Below are positions 33,651-41,606 of a stretch of 64,000 bases of DNA, one piece after another (the first letter of the stretch is position 1; every line of letters begins with the position of its first letter). Source of the DNA: Tubulanus polymorphus (Eukaryota > Nemertea > Palaeonemertea > Tubulaniformes > Tubulanidae); assembly GCF_964204645.1 (NCBI RefSeq), contig NC_134031.1, forward strand, positions 8,906,501 through 8,970,500. The letters are read 5' to 3'. The notes beneath the pieces were generated by a model. That model did no database searches. It was given only the letters and a program-made list of their open reading frames with translations, and was not told the DNA's origin. A program made the translations under genes and the position numbers.

Positions 33651-35960
33651 TGTAACAAAATTTCATTTCTCAAGACAGATACCTCAATCCCCTTGGTTAT
33701 CAGCGACCGTGCAGAAGATACATTTCCCCTTACCTCAACTCCGGCGATAACCCGCGGCTCCTTAGTCCCGAAATTGTTCCCGGTGGTAAATAGTACCGCC
33801 GCTGTATTTATCTCGCCTTTTACACACTAAATAATTATCGAAAGTCATCATGTACGATACCGTTTGAAAGAGGATTATAAAGTCTTGACTCGGTGAAAGC
33901 ATCTACTAATGTCATCGTTTTTTTAGGCGACACGAGTTGTAGTTTGGTAGATGAACCGATTTCGCCGGTTTGTTTACTTCCGGTCCGGCCACATGATCCG
34001 CTCGATAAGCGGGAGAGTTAAAGTTTCTACGATGACGTCTTGTTACTGTCACCATAACATATCACCTTAGTATTTAGTCACATAAATTAAGTTCTTAGAT
34101 AATTATCATTATTACAAATCTAGAAGATGATTTCGGCACCTTCGTGCCTTAAAGCTTATGAGTATTCGACGGTTAAACCTGCGATCTCGAACGCGGTCAC
34201 GCATGACGACAGCCTTTCGGGACCTCACTTGTCTTTACGACCGAACTATCTGACACGAATTTCATATCATCGGAAAGTACAAGTTCCAACCTTTTTAATG
34301 GTATATTACTTCGATAAGAAGACAACGTAGTTCAGCAGCAAAGCGGCTCGGAAGAATCCTAGGAAGCACATCCGACGGGGCGGCCATTGTTGAGCGACCA
34401 GTGAAGCGACGCGGAGTGAAGATGCAACACATCGGAGTCGGCAATATCAGAATATAAGGCGCGCAGTTTTTCTCTTTCAGTTAGTTACTCGGAGAACGTC
34501 TTTAAGATGTAAGTCGGTCCGGGACAGCGCCGCTTGGCGGCGTTTCGGGTCTTGTACCCGTTCGTCTCTGTTCCTTCTTTCTGAGTTAGAAATTAAGGGC
34601 CTTAGGCCCACAGAATCCCCCTTACTGTAAATACGTTACTAGTCTTGAGTATTACTCTTTGTTAAGCATTAAGCTACGGCAAAATCATAGTACGATTTCC
34701 TCACCTATGGCCATAAGCCATTGGGCATTACGTTTACCGTCCATACTTATGTATTATTGACGGGCCCTGTGTTTCTCGTTTGTCCTTAGGATCGTTGAAC
34801 TATATATAATCCGTCAATACTTATGTATTAGGTATGGATTCTTGATACCAGGCCTTGGGTTCTTGCGTTTCTCCCCGTTTATACTTAAGTATATAGAGAC
34901 GGGTTTGACCATTACTTGTGCTTATAGCTTTATCAAACTATTATTCTGCCTTCATGTATGTGTGATATAGGTCCTTAAGACCAGCTTTCAAGCTGCGTAT
35001 CTTTAAGTTTCAATAAATTTTATATAGGTATAATGTTCGCGGTCTATATGTTCGTTGTATAAGTTTGAAGCGTAACAGCATGTGTCAATCGCATTATCTT
35101 TTCCCTTTGTAAGTATGTAAGCATTTGTGGAGTATGAACCTGTCTTGTATTTGAGCATGACGTATGTCGGTTTCTGATAGACGAATAAAAGCTGCTGTCG
35201 CAGCACGTAATGGTATTAACGATTTAGTAATAGATGTTGGGTAGTAAAACCGTGGAGTTGGTCGGAGCGTCCATGGTCTGTATAGAGGCTTACTCTCGGA
35301 AATGGTAGAGTCCAGCGGAACGTAGTGCAATCCCGTTCGGGTGACGGGCGGTTTCTGTTTATTCCGCTATCCAATTTAGGCTCAAGCGAGGAAATTCCAC
35401 GTCGGGGGTGGGTGACGTGGTGTGTGATACGGTCGATTCGGGTTCATGTATAACTACGAGGTCGTATGTTATTGGGTGAACAGAAGGGTGCGCATCGCTA
35501 TCTGTAGGTTCTAACATAGGGTTGGGCCCGATCCTTAGTTCCCGGAGGATAGTTTTCGAATCGACCCAGTCGTTACGTTCCTGGATCTATCAGCAATCTA
35601 CACCCGGGGTTGCGGGAATTGCTTACTCGTGTGCTAGGTCGAGTTAAGCCTGAGAGTCATTTATTATTCTACACACAAACATAACTTCCTGTGGTGGTCG
35701 TAGACCCCTTCATAAACATCTTTCCCGTTGTTTACGTGACACAGGCGGACCCTTTGTAGCGGCGCCATTTTACATACATCTATTACATAAGTACACATTT
35801 ACATATATACACTCTGAGGACATATAAGAGGATCACGCTACCGCTATGATCGACTCTGGTGCGAGTGAGTGCACACACTCGCCCGGTGAGTATTTTCAGG
35901 TACTATGTGGATGAAGAAACATGCTAAATTCTTAATGTATTCTAACTACGAAACGCTACA
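33651..35960 (+). repeat. 5' LTR of the Ty3-type element, 2.3 kb
   Basis: It starts TGTAACAAAATTTC (the shared part may begin two bases earlier, TGTGTAAC) and ends AAACGCTACA. A TATA-like AATATAAGGCGCGC lies at 34452-34466, with AATAAA signals at 35012 and 35184. Two GT donors, GTAAGT at 34509 and GTGAGT at 35886, lie downstream of the TATA box. Three palindromic CCGTC...GACGGG-type repeats lie at 34737, 34811 and 34875. The small ORFs inside are not conserved proteins. Confidence 0.92.
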
Positions 35961-35964
35961 AAAT

Positions 35965-35982
35965 TGGTGGCAGCGGTGGGAT
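35965..35982 (+). promoter_or_regulatory. Primer-binding site
   Basis: TGGTGGCAGCGGTGGGAT begins four bases after the end of the 5' LTR, where minus-strand synthesis would be primed by a tRNA 3' end. It starts with the usual TGG. I cannot name the tRNA from the sequence alone. Confidence 0.6.
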
Positions 35983-36166
35983 AATAAATGTGCCATCTAC
36001 ATCAGAACTACCAGTGTTGTAAATGGTCATGCTCAGTACGTTTAGGTTACTCATGCTTACATACTCCTTTTATCGTTTACAGTCCCTTCCCTAAGGTAGT
36101 GAGTCTGTCATTCCTTTGCATTATCTAATGGTTTGATTTTTCTTGTATCAGAATTCCGTTGCTGTG

Positions 36167-37249
36167 ATGGCTAGTGAAGCGTCTAAACGTCCTAATACGC
36201 GAGGTCTGAAGAGGACACCGGCAGTGTCCCGAAGTAGAAGTCACGATGCTGCAATGCGTGACGGCGAACTTTCTCTACCCGGCGATAGCCTTGGGGTCGG
36301 CAGTACCGACCGTGGTCGGAGCAATAATAGTCCCCTGTCCGTGCATTTTGATACCGGGGATAATACGAATATCCCGGTATCATTCCCTTTGCAGTCCCCC
36401 TTGCATTCTTTCCCTTCTAATAGCGACGGTGGAGATAATGCCTCTACGTCGTTTAGTCGGCAGGATCGTGATTCTTTCTCTCTTGGTCGGCCTCAGTTCC
36501 GTGCGGTAGAGCCCGAGTCATATTCTGGTGAAGGTGTATGGGAGGACTACCTCCAGGTTTTCATTACCGCATCCGAGGTGAATCAATGGAACGATTCTAT
36601 GAAGGCGGCTATGCTTTTCACTCATCTTAAGGGCGCGGCTCGTCAGCTGGCTTGTTCCTTACCTTTCTCCGACCAGAGGGATTTTTCGCGTCTTGTACAG
36701 GCTTTGCATAACAGATTCGGAGCTAGCAATCAATCGGAGCTCTATCTGGCTGAAATACGTAATCGTAAACGTCGTAGGAACGAGTCCCTTCGTGAGCTCG
36801 GCCAGGCACTTATAACCCTTTCTAACCGTGCATATCCAGGTATGGATATGTTGCAACGTGACCGACTTTTGCGGACACACTTTCTTGATGCATTGGATGA
36901 TAGTGATCTTAGAATGAAGCTCTTCATGAGCAAATGTCAGTCCTTAGATGAGCTCATTATTCTTGCAGTGGAGCTTGAGGGATATGCTAAGTTGGAGCAA
37001 GAACGATTAACTGGGGGAAGGGTATTTGTTAAGAACGTAACCGGCAGGGAAAATGAGTCTACGGAGTTAGACCAGCTACGGGGGCAAGTAGCTGATTTGA
37101 CCAAGGCTGTATCCAAGCTTTCCATACCCAATGCTGGACCTCGTGATCTTTCTACCGTTCGTTGTTTTAATTGCGATCGGATGGGCCATTTCAGACGTAA
37201 TTGTCCTGATAGGTCGGGAAACTTCCGTCAGCGGGTCAAGCGGGAGTAA
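36167..37249 (+). CDS. Ty3-type Gag
   Basis: The predicted structural protein has 360 residues, starting at the first ATG in frame (MASEASKRPNTRG), 15 nt after a strong acceptor (TTTTTCTTGTATCAG). A low-complexity N-terminus precedes the capsid region: EGVWEDYLQVFITASEVNQW, then LACSLPFSDQRDF, then LRELGQALITLSNRAYPGMD. This is the retrotransposon gag fold. One CCHC zinc knuckle, CFNCDRMGHFRRNC, lies near the C-terminus. The stop is at 37247-37249. The end of gag overlaps the protease frame by 37 nt, with a frameshift signal at 37216. Confidence 0.93.
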   Translation: MASEASKRPNTRGLKRTPAVSRSRSHDAAMRDGELSLPGDSLGVGSTDRGRSNNSPLSVHFDTGDNTNIPVSFPLQSPLHSFPSNSDGGDNASTSFSRQDRDSFSLGRPQFRAVEPESYSGEGVWEDYLQVFITASEVNQWNDSMKAAMLFTHLKGAARQLACSLPFSDQRDFSRLVQALHNRFGASNQSELYLAEIRNRKRRRNESLRELGQALITLSNRAYPGMDMLQRDRLLRTHFLDALDDSDLRMKLFMSKCQSLDELIILAVELEGYAKLEQERLTGGRVFVKNVTGRENESTELDQLRGQVADLTKAVSKLSIPNAGPRDLSTVRCFNCDRMGHFRRNCPDRSGNFRQRVKRE

Positions 37250-37749
37250 GCCCTGCTGCTGACTTATCTCCCACTACACAAATGCACGAGACAGAGAAAC
37301 CCATAGTAAAAGATTCTTTGAGACTTCCTATAATAGTCGAAGGTGTTAAACTCAATTGCCTTGTGGACACTGGAGCATCAGTGTCTATCCTAAATCATAA
37401 CTGCTATTACCGGCTGGGTGAACATACGTCTTCGCCCCCCTTGTCGGATACTTCATTAAACCTCCTAACAGCTAATAAAACTCCCATTCGCTCGTTAGGC
37501 CACACGAATGTTGAAGTAAAGCTGTTCCAAAAACCTGTACATTGGAAATTCGTGGTCGCAGATATCAGTGAAGATGTCATTTTAGGCATGGATTTCCTAT
37601 CCTTCTTTGACTGTCAGATCTTTCCTAAACGCCGGACCCTCATATGTGGCAATGAGCAACTTCATGCAAAATCTCCCAGTAACGGAGCTTGTCTCAATAT
37701 TGTTTCCTCTTGTCAGAGAGTAGTTATAGGCCCCCTTCGGAAGCGTTAA
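37213..37749 (+). CDS. Ty3-type aspartic protease, read by -1 shift from gag
   Basis: The active site LNCLVDTGASVSILN carries the DTGA triplet, and VILGMDFLSFFDC is the later hydrophobic-Gly flap region. There is no need for its own start codon, because the frame is entered by frameshifting at 37216. The first ATG in frame is at 37282. It ends with ...CQRVVIG and a stop at 37747-37749. The next conserved segment (PPSEALIAG) continues in the -1 frame, so protease and pol are not fused in this copy. Confidence 0.9.
   Translation, partial: VGKLPSAGQAGVSPAADLSPTTQMHETEKPIVKDSLRLPIIVEGVKLNCLVDTGASVSILNHNCYYRLGEHTSSPPLSDTSLNLLTANKTPIRSLGHTNVEVKLFQKPVHWKFVVADISEDVILGMDFLSFFDCQIFPKRRTLICGNEQLHAKSPSNGACLNIVSSCQRVVIGPLRKR
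37216..37263 (+). promoter_or_regulatory. -1 ribosomal frameshift signal at the gag/protease overlap
   Basis: The heptamer G-GGA-AAC (37216-37222) sits in gag frame as X-XXY-YYZ. Four bases later a stem can form: GTCAGC (37227-37232) with GCTGAC (37258-37263), extended by GGG (37233-37235) with CCC (37251-37253) across a 4-nt bulge. The protease frame is open from 37213, exactly one base back. GGGAAAC is a known efficient slippery heptamer. Confidence 0.85.
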
Positions 37750-40700
37750 TCGCGGGCGTGGCTATGGATATCGAAGCCTATAGCAAGTGGGCATTAGTCG
37801 AACCTCGCATTTCTAGTAATATCACTGACGGTCTGATGGTTGCCCGCTGCCTTGTGGATACCGAAACTCATGCAATTCCCGTTCGAGTGTTCAACTCAAC
37901 GGACCATCCAGTCACCGTCCCCCAGGGTTGTTCTATTGCTTCCATGGTCTCAATTGCGAGTCTCGATGACGCTCCGTCAGACGAAGACGTACCTGACTCT
38001 TCAGATTCGCATTCAGTTAATCATATCAATTGCAACACCCCTGATTACCTTACAGATCTAATTGAACGCAGTTCTGAAGGATTCAATGATAAAGACGCTG
38101 CGAAGATTCGCGAGTTGATTTCAAATTATTCGGACATATTCGTCCAATACGATATGGATCTTGGTACCGCTAAGGGTATAAAGCATACTATCGACGTTGG
38201 TAATGCTCGTCCCGTTAGACAGCGACCCCGTCGTCTGCCCCAGGTAAAACAAGACGAGGCTGATCGTCAAGTTAAAGAAATGCTCGAAAAAGGGGTCATA
38301 GAGCCATCCACCAGTCCTTGGGCAAGTCCCGTCGTCTTAGTTACCAAGAAAGACGGCAGTACCCGTTTCTGTATAGATTACCGAAGATTAAATGAAGTCA
38401 CGCTAAAAGACGCGTATCCCCTTCCTCGCATTGACGATTCTCTGAGATCCCTCCACGGTGCCAAGTATTTCTGTGTTATGGATTTAGCTAGTGGTTATTG
38501 GCAGGTCGAGCTCGACGAAGATGCGAAGGAAAAATCGGCGTTCGTGATGAGAAATGGCTTGTATCAGTTTAAGAAAATGCCTTTCGGCCTATGTAACGCA
38601 AGCGCCACGTTCGAACGCCTTATGGAGAACGTCCTATCCTCGTTGCAATACGAAATCTGTCTGGTTTATCTAGACGACGTGATAGTTTTTGGCTCGTCCC
38701 TTGATGCCACGTTAGAAAACCTTGGACGGGTATTTGAGCGCTTCCGCTTGTCTGGGTTAAAGTTAAAGCCTAAGAAGTGTCATTTCTTTCGAGCGTCGGT
38801 CCAATACTTAGGCCATATCGTCTCCGAAGCTGGCGTTTCTTGCGATCCCGAAAAATTGAGAGCAGTGAGCGAGTGGCCTATTCCACGTACAGTCACAGGA
38901 GTCCGCTCTTTCATGGGTCTCGCATCGTATTACAGGTCTTTCTGTCCGAACTTTGCAGCCGTAGCTAAACCCCTCCATCGTCTCACCGAGAAGGGTAGAG
39001 AGTTCCTTTGGACTGCTGAGTGTCAACGAGCGTTTGAAACTTTGAAGTCGCTGCTCACTACATCCCCTGTACTAGCCTATCCTGATCTGAGAATTCCTTT
39101 TATCCTTGACACTGATGCAAGTGATACGGGCATCGGTGGTGTTCTTTCTCAGGTACACGCTGGTAGTGAAAGAGTCATAGCTTATGCCAGTCGTTCGTTG
39201 TCTAAAGAACAACGCAATTATTGCGTAACCAGGAGAGAATTATTAGCCGTTGTCACGTTTGTCAAATATTTTCGACATTATCTATGGGGTACTCGCTTTA
39301 CTTTGCGAACTGACCACGGATCCCTTAGGTGGCTTACCTCCTTTAAAGAACCCGAAGGCCAAGTAGCTCGGTGGATAGCCGTCCTTAGCACGTACGATTA
39401 TGAACTCCTTCACCGCCCCGGGCGAAACCACGGAAATGCCGACGCGTTATCACGTCAGAACTGTTCGCAGTGTCGTAGGATTGAGCATAAGAGTAGATCG
39501 CCCGCACCCTCTGACGATGTAGGCGTTAATACTATCGGCAGTGTCACTACCACGATAGGTTTCTCTCTACTTCCGCATTGGTCAAAAAAAGAGTTAGCGT
39601 CCGCTCAGCGCTGTGACCCGGAGTTCCGATGGATACTTCGCAAGTTGAAAGATAAGGTCCGCCCTACTCACGAAGAGTCTGCTTCTAAGGGCCCGTTTGA
39701 CCGTTTCTATTCTACCCGTTGGGAGAACCTCCGTTTCGTGGATGGTTTGCTTCACATCATTAAGCACAGGGAAGGTCTCTCCGATTCGACTATCCTACTT
39801 TTACCGAAGCAGTTTCGACAGGAGGTGCTCGAACATTTTCACGGCCACCTTGTTCGTGGGCACTTTGGCGTCAAGCGCACATTGACCGCAATACACGGCA
39901 GGTACTTTTGGTACGATATAAAGAGCGATGTCGCCGTTTGGTGCAGAAATTGTGAGTTGTGTCTCTCCCGGAAAAGTCCTACTCGGCCAAATCACGGTCC
40001 TCTACAGTCCTCGGTAGTTGGGTTCCCTATGCAAAAAGTTGCCATGGACATCGTTGGTAATTTCCCTAGAACTAGCCGTGGTAATATCGCCATACTTGTC
40101 GTAGCTGACTACTTCACTAAGTGGGTGGAGGCATATCCTATCGCCAACAAGGAAGCTGTCACGATAGCCGAAATTCTTACCCGTGAATTCTTCCCCCGTT
40201 TTGGAATACCTGATCAATTACATTCCGATCAGGGTAGCAACTTCTTGTCTAAAATCATGAAGGAGGTATGCGAACTCCTCCGCATAAGGCAAACCCGTAC
40301 TAGTCCTTATCACCCGCAATCCGACGGTCTCGTCGAGCCATTCCATCGCACATTAGTATCGGAGCTTTCTCTAGTAATTGAAGAAAGTCAAGATGATTGG
40401 GATCTGCAGCTTCCGTTCGTAACTATGGCTTATCGAGCCTCCAGGCACGATGCTACTGGTTTCACTCCTAACTTTCTTATGTTGGGTCGTGAGCTCCCTG
40501 CGCCTTTGGATCTTTTATCCGGAAGATCGTTGTCTCTTGCACAAGAACAAACTTCTTATGCCCGTGAACTCCGCGAGCGTATTTCCACCGCTTATGACCG
40601 CAATCGGAACTCCTTAGGTCGACGTATAGTCTTCATGAAAAACCAGTATGACAAAAAGGCTCGAGGACACCCTTTTCGTGTCGATCAGTTAGTTTGGTTA

Positions 40701-40982
40701 CATCAACCCGCCGTGCCTCTCGGTAAATCTCCGAAACTTTGGAAGCATTGGGTTGGTCCTTGTACTATCGTCCAAGTCCTTAATGGCGTAACTTATCGTA
40801 TCCGGTTGCCTAATGCCTCTGAGAAAGTGGTTCACTTCGATCGTCTCAAAATCCATCCTTGTCCGGATGAGGTCATTTCCCCTTCAGTCCCTCGTGCGAT
40901 TGACACTGCTAATCCTCATGTAGCAACGAAAACTCGTAGTGGAAGGGTCGTACACCGTCCCGTTCGATATTCGTGTACTTAA
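37683..40982 (+). CDS. Ty3-type Pol: RT, RNase H, integrase
   Basis: The domains in order are a post-protease linker, then RT with KDGSTRFCIDYRRLNEVT, FCVMDLASGYWQVEL and CLVYLDDVIVFG (YLDD catalytic box). RNase H has ILDTDASDTGIGGVLS, RRELLAVV and LRTDHGSLRWL. The H2C2 finger of integrase, HFHGHLVRGHFG...CRNCELC, precedes the core with VAMDIVGNFP, LHSDQGSNFLSK and DGLVEPFHRTL, giving D, D and E. A GPY/F-like C-terminus (KLWKHWVGPCTIVQVLNGVT) ends at RPVRYSCT. All catalytic residues are present and the 1,100 codons are unbroken. It is in the -1 frame relative to protease, with which it overlaps at 37683-37749. Confidence 0.95.
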   Translation, partial: RSLSQYCFLLSESSYRPPSEALIAGVAMDIEAYSKWALVEPRISSNITDGLMVARCLVDTETHAIPVRVFNSTDHPVTVPQGCSIASMVSIASLDDAPSDEDVPDSSDSHSVNHINCNTPDYLTDLIERSSEGFNDKDAAKIRELISNYSDIFVQYDMDLGTAKGIKHTIDVGNARPVRQRPRRLPQVKQDEADRQVKEMLEKGVIEPSTSPWASPVVLVTKKDGSTRFCIDYRRLNEVTLKDAYPLPRIDDSLRSLHGAKYFCVMDLASGYWQVELDEDAKEKSAFVMRNGLYQFKKMPFGLCNASATFERLMENVLSSLQYEICLVYLDDVIVFGSSLDATLENLGRVFERFRLSGLKLKPKKCHFFRASVQYLGHIVSEAGVSCDPEKLRAVSEWPIPRTVTGVRSFMGLASYYRSFCPNFAAVAKPLHRLTEKGREFLWTAECQRAFETLKSLLTTSPVLAYPDLRIPFILDTDASDTGIGGVLSQVHAGSERVIAYASRSLSKEQRNYCVTRRELLAVVTFVKYFRHYLWGTRFTLRTDHGSLRWLTSFKEPEGQVARWIAVLSTYDYELLHRPGRNHGNADALSRQNCSQCRRIEHKSRSPAPSDDVGVNTIGSVTTTIGFSLLPHWSKKELASAQRCDPEFRWILRKLKDKVRPTHEESASKGPFDRFYSTRWENLRFVDGLLHIIKHREGLSDSTILLLPKQFRQEVLEHFHGHLVRGHFGVKRTLTAIHGRYFWYDIKSDVAVWCRNCELCLSRKSPTRPNHGPLQSSVVGFPMQKVAMDIVGNFPRTSRGNIAILVVADYFTKWVEAYPIANKEAVTIAEILTREFFPRFGIPDQLHSDQGSNFLSKIMKEVCELLRIRQTRTSPYHPQSDGLVEPFHRTLVSELSLVIEESQDDWDLQLPFVTMAYRASRHDATGFTPNFLMLGRELPAPLDLLSGRSLSLAQEQTSYARELRERISTAYDRNRNSLGRRIVFMKNQYDKKARGHPFRVDQLVWLHQPAVPLGKSPKLWKHWVGPCTIVQVLNGVTYRIRLPNASEKVVHFDRLKIHPCPDEVISPSVPRAIDTANPHVATKTRSGRVVHRPVRYSCT

Positions 40983-41010
40983 CTCTTAACCCTTTCTTTT
41001 GTCTTCGCAG

Positions 41011-41437
41011 GCCTACGTGTAAAGTATGTGAAGGGGTTTTCCCCGCCTCTGCTATCGAGTCACACATGATGAAGTACCATAATAGCTCGGCGATCGAGGC
41101 ACCCGTTAGAGCCACTCCCTCTACCAGTAAATTGGATCTCATCTTGTCACAGGTCACCGAGGCTGGAGCGGGAGGCGAACCAGCGCCGAAACTTATCACA
41201 GTAAAAAAACGGAAGCGGGTCCCCGTTTTACCTCCTCGTTTCCCGCCTAAAGAGCCAATCGTCCTTTCACCAAACGCAACGAGACGGGATGCTTCAACAC
41301 AGACGGACGCCCCCGCCAATAGAGAGTATGTGCTATTGCACGAACACCTGGGTGTGAAGTATCTCGGCTACGCCGGGGATGCGGTTGACTGTGCGCAATG
41401 CCGCGTATACCTCGCACAGAACAAACATTTGTTGTAA
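41011..41437 (+). CDS. Extra ORF after pol: C2H2 zinc finger protein, probably from spliced RNA
   Basis: The open frame runs from 40940 (overlapping the end of pol) to a TAA at 41435-41437. Just after the pol stop lies a strong acceptor, CCCTTTCTTTTGTCTTCGCAG (20-nt pyrimidine-rich tract ending at 41010). The downstream peptide starts PTCKVCEGVFPASAIESHMM and KYH, a C2H2 finger (C-x2-C-x11-H-x4-H). A basic VKKRKRVPV stretch like a nuclear-localisation signal, a Pro-rich part, and CAQCRVYLAQNKHLL at the end follow. No membrane segment or signal peptide is seen, so it is not envelope-like. No in-frame ATG precedes the finger, so the start must come from an upstream exon, a frameshift from pol, or an internal ATG at MMKYH that would lose the finger. 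Function unknown. Confidence 0.7.
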
Positions 41438-41588
41438 CCAATAAATAAACGCTGAATTTGACAAAATAATAGTAATTCCTTATTCTTCTTCCGAGGTATT
41501 ATCCGTCTTCAACGTTCGACTCAATTTGGAAATCTGTTGATCACCTCCCCTTGAGAAAATTTTGTTGCTATATTGTTCGACCTTGTTC

Positions 41589-41606
41589 GGTCTGGCAGGG
41601 GGGTGT
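41589..41606 (+). promoter_or_regulatory. Polypurine tract
   Basis: GGCAGGGGGG lies directly before TGTGTAAC of the 3' LTR, where plus-strand synthesis would be primed. Confidence 0.7.

Noticed and set aside
35003-35330. Minus-strand ORFs repeated in both LTRs
   Set aside because: They occur twice only because the LTR is duplicated, and they show no domain.
35846-35885. ATG in the LTR followed by codons for IDSGASE, resembling a protease active site
   Set aside because: Only 13 codons to the donor and probably near or upstream of the RNA start. The real protease with DTGA is at 37.3 kb.
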